From the IMG/VR virus record IMGVR_UViG_3300012001_000009, positions 1-64,000 of that record: a stretch of DNA of 64,000 bases; one strand, 5' to 3'. The notes beneath the pieces are model-generated. The model was not told the DNA's origin and did not search any database. It saw only the letters and a program-made list of their open reading frames with translations. The position numbers were made by a program, and so were the translations under genes. This DNA is from a virus. Position 1 is the first letter of the stretch. The number at the start of each line of letters is the position of its first letter. Of this stretch, positions 29,010-37,877 are shown one piece after another.

Positions 29010-29633
29010 TTAAAGTTGAACGTAGGTTAAAGACACACCTGATGGACGAGGCAAAACATTTGAATTTAATACTATCGAACCTTCCAAGGGAGACAATATC
29101 CAACCGAATACATACTCCATAGTCATGTTTTCCCCGTCGGTTACGTAAGCAATCTTTCCCGGAAATAAAAGCTGCAATATCGCGTTAAGGCCGGGTATCG
29201 AACCATCCCATATGTTCGCAGCCGCTTTTGCGTATATCAGCAACCTAAACCCGTCGTCAGACAATGCAAAGTTACTGGTTAGATGCTGGCCTAGATAAAA
29301 GGGTGATTGCCCGAAAGGGTCGGCACTGATTGTCGTGGCTTCAGAAAAGCCAAAATACTTGGTGGTGCTAATTGCAAGAATACGATTGACTCCGACAATC
29401 CTGCCCCATACGTCTAACCCGTATCCTACAGCGGAGCCTACATCCCACACAAAATCTTGGAAATTTTCTATTTTACCTGTTGGGTCGATACATTGGGAAA
29501 AATTATCGATCAACCCCATTAAAATTGGGCTATTGGCATATTGGCTTAATATTGTTTTAGTGTAGTCAAACTGCATAGTCCCTATGGAACTATCGCCAAT
29601 AGCGAATTCTCCGATGCTGCGCACAGGTAACAT
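29010..29633 (-). CDS. DUF2612-type baseplate protein
   Basis: A 207-aa protein. FDYTKTILSQYANSPILMGLIDNFSQCIDP and the following DFVWDVGSAVGYGLDVWGRIVG are the conserved opening of DUF2612 phage proteins. These are encoded right after baseplate J in many myoviruses and resemble the P2 gpI wedge role. The C-terminal half is beta-rich. The gene is between an unusual exported-looking fibre-like protein and the tail fibre. Confidence 0.75.
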   Translation of the reverse strand: MLPVRSIGEFAIGDSSIGTMQFDYTKTILSQYANSPILMGLIDNFSQCIDPTGKIENFQDFVWDVGSAVGYGLDVWGRIVGVNRILAISTTKYFGFSEATTISADPFGQSPFYLGQHLTSNFALSDDGFRLLIYAKAAANIWDGSIPGLNAILQLLFPGKIAYVTDGENMTMEYVFGWILSPLEGSIVLNSNVLPRPSGVSLTYVQL

Positions 29634-29635
29634 GA

Positions 29636-30442
29636 TTACCGAATCCTTCTAGCACGAATATTCCCAAAGCTAGTTAATGTGCTGGCACTGAATACCGCTT
29701 TATCAACTAGATAAATAGTGGTCGATACTGCTAAACTGATTCTTACTACAGGGCATGGAAACGTTTCGTATTGCGCGCCCGGAACGTTTGGAGCAGTAGC
29801 CCATTGCCCGAATGTCCCGGCGGCACCTAGCGTGGACGATACAGTAGATATACCGTACCCTAATAGGGTAATACTGGTTGTGGCAGTTGGAACAAAGGTA
29901 ACCACCCCAGTTACATCCCAATCACCAGGTGTTAGCGCCACGGAGGTTATGTTGCTTGTGACGCCAGTGGCTAAGGTGTTTGATGAACTTAGCGTAACGT
30001 ATTCCCCGACACCGCCCACTTGCACACTGTCATTCGTGGTTGTTCCCGTAATACCGACTGTTTGATTTGGAACAATAGCGCCAGGGATAAGTAAGGGATT
30101 TGACGCGGTTGCAATAGACAGCGCATGAGTGCCCGTGAAATAGGGAATAGCATTTGCGGATCCAGTTAGTGCAGATATAGAATCTAACGCTGTACTCCAG
30201 GCTTGTACATTTGACCCTATTTGAATCCCTAGATTAGACTGTGCTCCAGGAACAGTGGTCGCGCCAGTGCCCCCTGACGATACAGGTATTCCACCTGGCG
30301 CGTAATCCATTTTTGAGCCAAAATACCCGTTCCACTGCGCTGTAGAAGGGACTTGCCCAAATACAAAACCTGGAGTGGATTGCGCAGATACAAAAATAGG
30401 TATTAGCAAAAACACCAGAGCGAGCTTGATTTTGTTAAACAT
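29636..30442 (-). CDS. virion-associated protein with signal peptide, 268 aa
   Basis: The N-terminus is a clear signal peptide: MFNKIKLALVFLLIPIFVSA followed by QSTPGF. After it comes a fibre-like motif (VFGQVPSTAQWNGYFGSK, PVSSGGTGATT), the sequence that introduces many tail fibre shafts. The rest is beta-rich Ser/Thr/Gly/Val sequence ending with basic residues (NIRARRIR). Virion proteins do not normally carry signal peptides. Either the product is exported to the periplasm or outside, or the segment is used as a membrane anchor during assembly. Confidence 0.65.
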   Translation of the reverse strand: MFNKIKLALVFLLIPIFVSAQSTPGFVFGQVPSTAQWNGYFGSKMDYAPGGIPVSSGGTGATTVPGAQSNLGIQIGSNVQAWSTALDSISALTGSANAIPYFTGTHALSIATASNPLLIPGAIVPNQTVGITGTTTNDSVQVGGVGEYVTLSSSNTLATGVTSNITSVALTPGDWDVTGVVTFVPTATTSITLLGYGISTVSSTLGAAGTFGQWATAPNVPGAQYETFPCPVVRISLAVSTTIYLVDKAVFSASTLTSFGNIRARRIR

Positions 30443-30451
30443 GAAAATTCC

Positions 30452-32107
30452 TTAAGTAATGATTACGTTTATGTATGCGGCTGCCGTTGTTGGCATTTGG
30501 TTTATCAGTGCCTGCACAGAGGTGGCTAACACTGAAAAAGAATTCATAGATTCACTGCTAACTGTTTGAGGTACTGACACCATATACGTGCCAGCACCTC
30601 CTGCGGAACCTGTTAGCTGACTTAAAATCGTAGTTCCGGCGGCAACACCAGTGCCAGAGATAACCTCATTTGTAACCAACGAACCAGAGGATATACCTGT
30701 TACTGTCAAAACACCTGTAGGTGCAATTGATCCAGTAAATACGCATGACGGTATTTGCGAGGATGCACCCATTGTTAGATTCAACAAGCCCGAGACTGCC
30801 CATGGACCTAAATTCGTTACACCTCCGTAGAAACGACTAGCCAATATGTTTCCGCCGATCTGTGCAGAAGGCCCTCCGTCGTCTCCTATAAAAGAATTCA
30901 ATATCGCCGCTTGAATTAGTGCAGGCGCATTGGACGGAACTGCTGGACTGTTTTTAATCGATACTGCGAAGAATATAGAAATGTTATTGGGTATTTGAAA
31001 CGTAACACTATAGGGAATTCCCGGCGATACGTATGGAAAACTTGCATCATACACAGTGATGGTGGTGTTGCCTGTGTAACCGCATCCCAAATTCTTTTTG
31101 GACCATATCGCTGTCGCGATAGCAGTAGGGTCACCGCCAACCGCTGCGACATAAAGAGAATTGGGCGCTATCGATACACCACCCAAGCTTATCGTCTCGC
31201 TCGCGATAGAAAGGGAGCTAGAAATGTTGTAGGTGCCTGTCCCACCGCTTCCGCTGCCTAAGCTGGTTATATGAACCCCGAAAGGTATGTTTGGTCCCAC
31301 TACTGCTGCGCCTACTTGAATCGCAGAGGCCCCAGCAACAAGACTAGCAACTGTTAAAACTGTTCCAGCAATCGATCCGGTGCATGTTGCTTGTGCGCCA
31401 ACAGCAATAGGGCTTGATGTAGAATTGTCCTGCACATACGCGCATAAGACATTAGGAACTTGATACACGGCAGCGCAAATAGCTGCATTGGTGCTTTTTG
31501 AATTCAAAGCCACTGACGCTGCGCGGCGAGCCTCGAATGCTGCTCGCGTCTCCACATTATCGCCAAGTGCGCCAGCTGTTGGGTTATTTACACTATCCCA
31601 TCCAGGTATCGCTTTGTATATCGCGTTCAACGAGTTTGCAGAACAGCTAATAGGGCCAGTCACGGCTCCTTGGAATTCTAACGATATACTGCCTGATACG
31701 GGAATCGTGCCGCCCGTTACAGCATTGTACAAATTACCTGCCGTATCTATTGCTACTGTTCCAGCAGGGATTACAGTTCCAGCAAGTCCAGTGCATACTG
31801 CTACCACGCTAGTAGCTTGCGCGGGCTTTCTCGTCATAAAATAGATTCTGCCGATAGCATCTTGCATTCGCCCAGTGGCATACGCAGGATCCACCCCATT
31901 AGCCAATGCTAAATATTGGTCGTTGCAATTCCCTATGATCGCGGTAAGACTTTGCGCCAGTTGACCCTGCGGCGTAGTCAAAGATGGATTTAAATTGCCT
32001 CCAAACGCTGCGTTATTGTCGGCTATAGCACCGGTTAATATGTCTGCCTCGCTTGGGGCGACAAAGCCATTTGGCCCGAAGGTAGGCATTGGAACGTTAG
32101 TAGTCAT
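30452..32107 (-). CDS. baseplate wedge protein, gpJ-like, with two inserted beta modules
   Basis: A 551-aa protein. The start FVAPSEADILTGAIADNNAAFGG and TTPQGQLAQSLTAIIG belong to the Mu gp47/baseplate J family, as do AVYQVPNVLCAYVQDNST and VSIKNSPA. Two extra modules of about 70 aa each interrupt it (residues 241-310 and 455-524), each with the pattern TGSIAGT...GTGTY... of a small beta domain also found in the sheath and in a capsid-associated protein. These explain its greater length. Its product should form the baseplate periphery joined to the DUF2612 protein. Confidence 0.85.
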   Translation of the reverse strand: MTTNVPMPTFGPNGFVAPSEADILTGAIADNNAAFGGNLNPSLTTPQGQLAQSLTAIIGNCNDQYLALANGVDPAYATGRMQDAIGRIYFMTRKPAQATSVVAVCTGLAGTVIPAGTVAIDTAGNLYNAVTGGTIPVSGSISLEFQGAVTGPISCSANSLNAIYKAIPGWDSVNNPTAGALGDNVETRAAFEARRAASVALNSKSTNAAICAAVYQVPNVLCAYVQDNSTSSPIAVGAQATCTGSIAGTVLTVASLVAGASAIQVGAAVVGPNIPFGVHITSLGSGSGGTGTYNISSSLSIASETISLGGVSIAPNSLYVAAVGGDPTAIATAIWSKKNLGCGYTGNTTITVYDASFPYVSPGIPYSVTFQIPNNISIFFAVSIKNSPAVPSNAPALIQAAILNSFIGDDGGPSAQIGGNILASRFYGGVTNLGPWAVSGLLNLTMGASSQIPSCVFTGSIAPTGVLTVTGISSGSLVTNEVISGTGVAAGTTILSQLTGSAGGAGTYMVSVPQTVSSESMNSFSVLATSVQALINQMPTTAAAYINVIIT

Positions 32108-32118
32108 AATATAGTGTT

Positions 32119-32484
32119 CTATGGTTTATTGGTGAAAAAACCTGCCACTGAGGACAACCCTGCATTGTTGGTAACTTGAACCTGCCCTGTCAAAATACGA
32201 TCTTTGAAGGACGTAAAAAATACTTGTGCCGCTACTATTTCTGGCACCGTTAATGCAGCGTTAGCAAACTTGGTCCGCATTAACGCAATCGGAGGAAGTT
32301 TGCCAAGGATATTAGCCCAGTAGGGAACTCCTTGGGCAGTATCGTAGTAACACTCCCCGCTAAACGTTTTGATGGCACTAGCAGCGTCCTGAGCCAGCGC
32401 GTAACCGTCTGTAGCCATCGCGATGTTCCCCGAACTGTCGATGGCAAAATCCCAAGTCTTTGGGACTAAAAACAAAGTGTTCAA
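32119..32484 (-). CDS. gp25-like baseplate wedge protein, 121 aa
   Basis: The sequence (TWDFAIDSSGNIAMATDGYALAQD near the start, TFSGECYYDTAQGVPYW, then LTVPEIVAAQVF) follows the W/gp25-like baseplate family: a short beta strand pair, then an amphipathic helix. It occurs between spike and baseplate J, as gp25-type genes do. It overlaps the spike gene's stop by four bases. Confidence 0.75.
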   Translation of the reverse strand: MNTLFLVPKTWDFAIDSSGNIAMATDGYALAQDAASAIKTFSGECYYDTAQGVPYWANILGKLPPIALMRTKFANAALTVPEIVAAQVFFTSFKDRILTGQVQVTNNAGLSSVAGFFTNKP

Positions 32485-33251
32485 TTAGGTCCTCCTGTAG
32501 TGCCACCTTGTGGGTCATTGTGCGTATGTGTGGCCACACTCTTGCCTTCTGCTGTAACGTCGTTAGTTACGACAACAGGGCCTTTCATAGAGGCTGCTCC
32601 GCCACCTGCGCCAAGACCTTGCGATAGCGAGCCGTTCAAGAACGTGGCACCATTTACAGTGAATGTCGGTGTTGTTATTGTCGCTGCGGTAGTGGCATTT
32701 AATTCAAACGTCTTGCAATTGATATTTACATCAGGCGCGTTCAGAGAAATAGCTGTTGGAGAAGTTATATTTATTCCAGCTTCACTGAATTCTATCCATT
32801 GCACGGGTACGCCATTCAACACGCCACCTATATACAAGCCATCCGCCATATCAAATTTTCTACGGCTACCTGGAGTGGCTTGTTTTTTTGTGGCAGTTAC
32901 TGTAGATATGTCCCTATCTGCGAACAACGCTATACCTATATCTCCAACCTTAGGGTCCAATATGATTGCATCGGTTCCCCCTTGAAGTCTAAAATACGGA
33001 CATTTGTAAATAGTCGCATGAGGTTCAGAATTCCAGTTTCCGTCGATTTGATTAACTAGCGGCAGAATGTCTACAAAACCCACGGGAGACACGGAACCTG
33101 CGTTAGTTACTTTCACCACCTTTACTAACGTGGCAGTGTGAATTTTAGATAAAATCGCCCATATTAAAAAGCTCTGGGCATTGAAGTCAGTGGAGGTATC
33201 TTCAGGTTGTAGAAACCCTGCGTACCCGTCGCCATTATTTTGAATTCCCAT
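32481..33251 (-). CDS. baseplate spike protein, Gp138/gpV-like
   Basis: ATG 33251 is chosen over an upstream in-frame start because it lies at the end of the hub gene with a GGAG site; the product is 256 aa. An OB-fold-like region (HTATLVKVVKVTNAGSVSPVGFVDI, PHATIYKCPYFRLQGGTDAI) is followed by DPKVGDIGIALFADRD, typical of the gp138/gpV spikes. A beta-helix of repeated ITSPTAISLNAPDVNI type follows, ending in HTHNDPQGGTTGG, where His-x-His may bind iron at the tip. Confidence 0.85.
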   Translation of the reverse strand: MGIQNNGDGYAGFLQPEDTSTDFNAQSFLIWAILSKIHTATLVKVVKVTNAGSVSPVGFVDILPLVNQIDGNWNSEPHATIYKCPYFRLQGGTDAIILDPKVGDIGIALFADRDISTVTATKKQATPGSRRKFDMADGLYIGGVLNGVPVQWIEFSEAGINITSPTAISLNAPDVNINCKTFELNATTAATITTPTFTVNGATFLNGSLSQGLGAGGGAASMKGPVVVTNDVTAEGKSVATHTHNDPQGGTTGGPN

Positions 33252-34116
33252 AGGGGACCACTCCGTTAAACTGTGTGAACCATTGCCCGTTGGGTGTTTC
33301 ACTCTCCAGATTATGTTCGATCTGTAAAGCGGTCCATGTTCTATTGGCTACCTCGAGGTCGCTAACTACCTTCACCAAATTGCCGATTCTAAGTAGCGGA
33401 TTAAATCGTGTTTTAAAAGTCAAACCACCTGTTCCTGATGAGAACGACGGATACCCGATTAACCCGCTACCTGCGGAAATTTCAACAACCTCACCTTTTC
33501 GGGACGCGCCGATAGGCCATATGGCTAAAGTCGTCTCGTTTTCTATATACGCGTTTATGTGAGCAGCGCGACGGCAGGCTTCTATTTGATCTTTAATCGT
33601 TCCTGGAAAATAAGGAGTAGACAGAATTACCGATACCCCGTTATTCTCAAACGTATATCCTGCTTGTGCCGCCAAGTTCTGCATTATAACTGCGGCATCT
33701 GCTGTATCTGGATATGTCGATGGAGGGATTGGCTTAACTCCGATAAACGATCCCGCCACTGCCACAACATTCAAAGCGGCAAAAGGAGGATTGCTCAAAT
33801 CGATTTGCCCTAGGTTTATCTGACCTTTAAAAACAATAGCTAAGGCTGAATCCATATCCCCAGCTTCAATCAATATGGTGTTATTGCGTTGGATAATAGG
33901 ATTCGGGTCTACATTTAGCGCCGAGAGTTGATTCATTACAGATTTGGTCAATCCATAGACTTTTACTTGCGCCGTTCCACCCTGAAGTCCGTGGGTTTGA
34001 ATTATGGCAGCGTCAACTCGGCAATTGCTAACTTTTACTGTATTGGATCCCCCTTCGCCAAAACTACCCGTGCCCAGTCGGAAAGTAAGATCGATCCTTT
34101 TTCTTATAAAGGCCAT
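33235..34116 (-). CDS. baseplate hub protein, 293 aa
   Basis: A protein with the gp27/gpD-type hub pattern: an N-terminal beta domain (FIRKRIDLTFRLG, AQVKVYGLTKSVMNQL), an AVIMQNLAAQAGYTFENNG helix block, and a C-terminal domain with GYPSFSSGTGGLTFKTRFNP and NGQWFTQFNG. It lies between the small plug protein and the spike, which is the usual order, and overlaps both. Confidence 0.8.
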   Translation of the reverse strand: MAFIRKRIDLTFRLGTGSFGEGGSNTVKVSNCRVDAAIIQTHGLQGGTAQVKVYGLTKSVMNQLSALNVDPNPIIQRNNTILIEAGDMDSALAIVFKGQINLGQIDLSNPPFAALNVVAVAGSFIGVKPIPPSTYPDTADAAVIMQNLAAQAGYTFENNGVSVILSTPYFPGTIKDQIEACRRAAHINAYIENETTLAIWPIGASRKGEVVEISAGSGLIGYPSFSSGTGGLTFKTRFNPLLRIGNLVKVVSDLEVANRTWTALQIEHNLESETPNGQWFTQFNGVVPYGNSK

Positions 34117-34427
34117 TACGCAAGGTTAGCAATATCTGCTAACTCCAGATAGTAAAACAAGAATCGGCTACCTAGCCCAGGGCTAGACGGGTCGTCAGAA
34201 CCTTGCATATCTTGGAACATGAAATCTCCCAGAAAGCCTAAATATCTATCCCTAACTAATCGATTCAAATTTTCGCAGATAACACCAGCGTTCAATAGAA
34301 CATCGTTTAGGTAAAGATCAAAGTACAAGCCTGTTGCTTTTTGATATAGGTTTATTCGGCAATATTGCCCGCCCGCTGTGGTGGTTAGCGTTTGAGAATA
34401 AACGTCATTGATTGGGATCAATCTCAT
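34116..34427 (-). CDS. small baseplate plug-type protein, 103 aa
   Basis: A beta-rich protein (YCRINLYQKATGLYFDLYLNDV, LVRDRYLGFLGDFMFQDMQG) of the kind found between the Dit-like protein and the hub in myophages; DUF6983-type plugs have this size and the same FxxDMQG-like core. It overlaps the next gene by one base and the previous by four. Confidence 0.65.
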   Translation of the reverse strand: MRLIPINDVYSQTLTTTAGGQYCRINLYQKATGLYFDLYLNDVLLNAGVICENLNRLVRDRYLGFLGDFMFQDMQGSDDPSSPGLGSRFLFYYLELADIANLA

Positions 34428-35008
34428 TGGATTATCTCCTCACCTGGAGACAGAGAATCACCTGGTTGCACCGTTCCACCGTTTATGATAGAGGCACCAC
34501 TAGGCGCGATAGTTTTTGAAAAGCTTTGCGTGGCAGTTAGCATAACCTCGTTTAAAACAATGTCAGCGGTAATCATACCCGCGCCATTTTGCGAAGTGCG
34601 CTTATATTCGTATGTGGTCACATTCGCGTTCTCATATACCTTTTCCGGTGTGACCACATCGTAGAGGTCTAATGATTGCGCAATCGTCTCCAAATTATCT
34701 AAAAACATTTGACGATCTGACGCCGAGCCCCCTTTAGCCATGCGAACATGCGCGATGTACGGAGTTTTAACCTTGTTGTAACTCTCAAATGCGCCTTGTT
34801 CCACAGGGTAATCAGCCAACCTCCACTCCCCTCTAAAGGAAACTTCGACAACCGAATCCGCTAAGAGTATCGGACTATCGCCAGAATAGATGCCCCATTG
34901 TGGCGCGCTTATCATGGACAAAATCTGCGGAGCATCGGCTAACAATAAGGTAATGGTGTTATTTACCTGTAGCGCATGATTTAGCAGTGATGGGATGCCG
35001 AAGGCCAT
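34424..35008 (-). CDS. Dit-like tail/baseplate protein, 194 aa
   Basis: The protein follows the tape measure and precedes the plug and hub, the place of tail initiator (Dit-like) proteins in this module type. It has a beta-rich middle (ADSVVEVSFRGEWRLADYPVEQG) and a helix (DRQMFLDNLETIAQSLDLYDVVTPEK), as seen in myophage Dit-like proteins. The C-terminal tail (PGDSLSPGEEIIQ) is flexible. Confidence 0.65.
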   Translation of the reverse strand: MAFGIPSLLNHALQVNNTITLLLADAPQILSMISAPQWGIYSGDSPILLADSVVEVSFRGEWRLADYPVEQGAFESYNKVKTPYIAHVRMAKGGSASDRQMFLDNLETIAQSLDLYDVVTPEKVYENANVTTYEYKRTSQNGAGMITADIVLNEVMLTATQSFSKTIAPSGASIINGGTVQPGDSLSPGEEIIQ

Positions 35009-36810
35009 TATTGAAGTCCATTGTTGGCGTTAGAAGCGAAGGCGAATTTTTGCACCGACGGACCGATAGTGCCTGCTATTTCTTTTGCATTTGTAGCAGC
35101 GGTATTTATTTGTATCGTGTTTATCTTTACATCTGTTTTCGAGTTATTGCCACCCATGATTCTTGCTCGGGTAGATTGCAATGCGCGTATTTCCTCATCC
35201 AATGTCATCGAGGCGTGGTTGTTCGCAATACCTGCGTACCTGCTTTTACCTGTTTTAGGATCGACCGCACTTGCCCATTCTTTGGACCATGCGCTTAACG
35301 CGGCTATCATGTTGTTACTTTTGCCACTGATATAATTCCAAATGTCTTTCTGCTTACCCATTACAAGGTATTGCTCGAAAATTTTGTCTTGGGTGGTTTT
35401 GTTGAACTTTTCATTACCCGACATACCTAACGCCTTAACAGCGTCGGCGAGGGTTTCTTTAATCACTTGATAGCGTCCTGCTGCATTGAATTGCCCCGCT
35501 TTCTGAGCGCTCATAACCTGCGCTACGGTCATTGCATCAAGATTAGCAGTTGACGCCTTGTAGCCGCCTTTCTGACCCGTGTTGACGCTATTGTAGCCGC
35601 CCTCTCCCCTAGATAACAGCTTTGCGAATGCAGAATCGGCCAGTACGCTGCTTCGAGGCATTAGGTGAATGCGATCGGCGTCTCCGGGGGGTTTCAAGCC
35701 AAGTTTTTCTCGTTCTTGCCTGAGGTATTCTTTTGCAGCCGGGTTTCCCCACCAAGCCATGGCGTGAATAGTTGCAGTCTTTAAAGGATTGTCATCTTTT
35801 ATACCTTTTTTCTCTTTTGTCTTGGCAACTTCGTTGTATTCCTTAATTTCAGTAGACGCGCTATGTATCCAACCGAAAATGTTTTTCCAGCCCTCCGCGA
35901 CAAGTTTTAAAATCGGACCTGCGATAGTACCTAAATCAGAAATAGCTGTGGCGACGCCGTCCACGGTAGAATCAATATTCTGATCCATGAATGTTTGGTT
36001 GGAATCTGACCATGCGCCCATGTCCTCCACGATTTTCATTACCGCAGGGCTCAACCTGTTCAAAATGCGACGACCTAACGCTTCACCGCGGTCCTTCAGT
36101 TCCTCCCATGCAACAGTGCGTTCCTTAGCCAGCCTAAGGTCCTCGTCATTTACGGAATTTAACTTCCTCTGACGATCGAGGAGGACCTCGATTTGACCAG
36201 CGGTTTCCCGCAGCATGTTAATGGTGTTTTCGCTGTAGCCCGCCTGCTGCCCTAGAAACTGCGCATCCCCAGGTGTAGCGCGTGCCAACGCCTGCTGAAT
36301 CATTTTTAATTTTTCAGGCAGTGGTGTAGCGGCATTTAAAAACTTGCCCATGTCTACGCCTGCCTGGGGTAGCCAACGAGTCAAAGCCTCAGGAGCAACA
36401 CCAAATTTCAATTGTTCGACAAGCTTTTGAGTGGTTCTAAATGCATTGTCGATATCTTCATTACTGCTACCAAATTTTCTAGCAACCCCCTCCCATGAGG
36501 ACAGTGTTTCAATACTTATGCCCAGCGCGGCAGACAGGCGCCCTACTGCTGCGTCGGATCGAGTTACGTCCCCGATAAATGAAGTTATGCCTTTAGCTGC
36601 CATAAAGGCAGTTGCGACACCCAACACCTCATTACGAATTTTTGAGAAACCTTCAGCAACACGTTTCCCAGACAGTTCCATGTCCTTGGTGGTCTTGCCT
36701 GATTGGTGTTTCAGCTTCTTTAGCGAGGCTTCAGATTCTTTATTCCCTTTGGTAAAATTCGTGGGATCAAGACCTAGCGTAACTACCAATGCGTCGATAA
36801 CTGTGGCCAC
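35008..36810 (-). CDS. tail tape measure protein with muramidase-like domain
   Basis: GTG 36810 has AAGGAG before it; the product is 600 aa. Residues 1-130 are helical with the tape measure opening (LGLDPTNFTKG, ASLKKLKHQ). A hydrophobic patch near 60-80 and helices follow up to 330. Residues 393-530 look like a lysozyme-type domain: FAKLLSRGEGGYNSVNTG (candidate catalytic Glu403), AAGRYQVI, and WNYISGKSNNMIAALSAWS. Such a domain would let the tail tip cut peptidoglycan at entry. The length predicts a short to medium tail (about 90 nm by the usual 1.5 angstrom per residue, if all residues count). Confidence 0.85.
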   Translation of the reverse strand: MATVIDALVVTLGLDPTNFTKGNKESEASLKKLKHQSGKTTKDMELSGKRVAEGFSKIRNEVLGVATAFMAAKGITSFIGDVTRSDAAVGRLSAALGISIETLSSWEGVARKFGSSNEDIDNAFRTTQKLVEQLKFGVAPEALTRWLPQAGVDMGKFLNAATPLPEKLKMIQQALARATPGDAQFLGQQAGYSENTINMLRETAGQIEVLLDRQRKLNSVNDEDLRLAKERTVAWEELKDRGEALGRRILNRLSPAVMKIVEDMGAWSDSNQTFMDQNIDSTVDGVATAISDLGTIAGPILKLVAEGWKNIFGWIHSASTEIKEYNEVAKTKEKKGIKDDNPLKTATIHAMAWWGNPAAKEYLRQEREKLGLKPPGDADRIHLMPRSSVLADSAFAKLLSRGEGGYNSVNTGQKGGYKASTANLDAMTVAQVMSAQKAGQFNAAGRYQVIKETLADAVKALGMSGNEKFNKTTQDKIFEQYLVMGKQKDIWNYISGKSNNMIAALSAWSKEWASAVDPKTGKSRYAGIANNHASMTLDEEIRALQSTRARIMGGNNSKTDVKINTIQINTAATNAKEIAGTIGPSVQKFAFASNANNGLQ

Positions 36811-36813
36811 ACT

Positions 36814-37424
36814 TCACTCCTTGATATTTTCCTGCGCCGCTATTCTTTGATTGTGAGAATCCACCGACACTATTTCCAGAAGGGCGTATAAGTCCTCCGT
36901 TCCGTAGACTGTATCTAATTCATGTAAGGTGGCTAATCGGCTGGATATTACTGCGCCTAGGGCTCTTGGAACATTAACGTATTCCATATATATGCCGCTA
37001 GGCGTTTTATTATCCAGGTTTAGCTCGCGGCGTCGGTAAAAAAATCGGTGTGCAGTGCGAACACCTCCTTACGAAGTTTAAGCCGGGTAACAACCTCCTC
37101 AACGTCGTCCTCTATCAAGTAACGAACGACCTGCGGTTTAGCTGGGTCTGGTACGATCTGTATGCAAGAGAACATTTCATCCAGTAGGGGCTTGGCGTCC
37201 TCGAAGCGCATACCGCCAAGCATTTTTAAACCCATAGCTGCAACACCCGCTAGACCAGCTTGCGCGATATCGTCTGGAATTTCTACCCCGCCCCTCGCGG
37301 CGGCCAGTATCACTCGAACAGCCCAATCCTCAGCTTGTGAGGCGGACATTTCTCGCAGGAGGAACGTCTTACCTTGATCCCGTCCCTCCGCGTCGATTGT
37401 TACCAGTGCAGTTTTGCGAGCCAT
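36814..37424 (-). CDS. extended tail assembly chaperone, made by -1 frameshift
   Basis: The -1 frame is open from the slippery site to TGA 36816-36814, four bases before the tape measure start. It adds 74 aa to the first 129 codons, for 203 aa in all. The added part begins YRRRELNLDNKTPSG and ends AAQENIKE. Two overlapping products of one start, with a frameshift just before the tape measure, are the hallmark of phage tail chaperones (lambda G/GT, P2 E/E'). The added domain would recruit the tape measure while tail tube subunits polymerise. Confidence 0.8.
37020..37424 (-). CDS. tail assembly chaperone, short form
   Basis: ATG 37424 overlaps the tail tube stop (TAATG); the product is 134 aa. 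Features: LVTIDAEGRDQGKTFLLREM, then helices SQAEDWAVRVILAAARGG and DDVEEVVTRLKLRKEVFALH near the end, as in this class of phage chaperones. Termination at 37020-37022 gives the short form, and a -1 shift a few codons earlier gives the long form. Confidence 0.8.
   Translation of the reverse strand: MARKTALVTIDAEGRDQGKTFLLREMSASQAEDWAVRVILAAARGGVEIPDDIAQAGLAGVAAMGLKMLGGMRFEDAKPLLDEMFSCIQIVPDPAKPQVVRYLIEDDVEEVVTRLKLRKEVFALHTDFFTDAAS
37038..37044 (-). promoter_or_regulatory. slippery heptamer T-TTT-TTT for the tail chaperone frameshift
   Basis: On the - strand the codons read GAT TTT TTT ACC, so the heptamer is T-TTT-TTT in the zero frame, six codons before the stop. Only weak pairing is seen downstream (GCCGC with GCGGC, about 30 bases apart). 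The open -1 frame and its exact position before the tape measure support a programmed event. Confidence 0.75.
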
Positions 37425-37855
37425 TAGATAGGAGCTCCGAGTGCCGATTCCCATTTGATCTGGAATTTGCGAGGTTGCAGAAGTTTTTTGGCTTCCGATA
37501 ACGGCGTGTAGTTTGTCAGAATACCGTTAGACAGAATATACGCCTTCCCGATGCTTGGCTGGACCGCTGTACCAAACGCGCTGTAGACTTCCCTGGCTGC
37601 TTCTTGTGCAGAATACCAGGCCTCAAAAAAGTCATTAGACTTGCTGTTAGCCTGTAGGGTAACATTCATGTTTTTGATCTGAGGGATCCAGCCTGCTGCC
37701 ATTCTTCCGTCAGCACCCATTTGGACCTCCGCTGATTCGATCATGTCCATGGAGAACATGTCATCGGTGGCGAACCCTTGAAGCTGCTGAGGTATTGCAA
37801 ACAGGCTTGTAACACCAATTAGCAGTACGCTATTGGCTGAGGTGATAGAGGACAT
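37424..37855 (-). CDS. tail tube protein, 143 aa
   Basis: A small beta-rich protein next to the sheath: VLLIGVTSLFAIPQQLQGFATDD, VQMGADGRMAAGWIPQIK, and TLQANSKSNDFFEAWYSAQEA. This is the pattern of tube proteins paired with DUF3383 sheaths, including a conserved ADGRMAxGW core. It overlaps the chaperone by one base. Confidence 0.8.
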   Translation of the reverse strand: MSSITSANSVLLIGVTSLFAIPQQLQGFATDDMFSMDMIESAEVQMGADGRMAAGWIPQIKNMNVTLQANSKSNDFFEAWYSAQEAAREVYSAFGTAVQPSIGKAYILSNGILTNYTPLSEAKKLLQPRKFQIKWESALGAPI

Positions 37856-37877
37856 TACTATTTCCTTTCAAGTGGAA

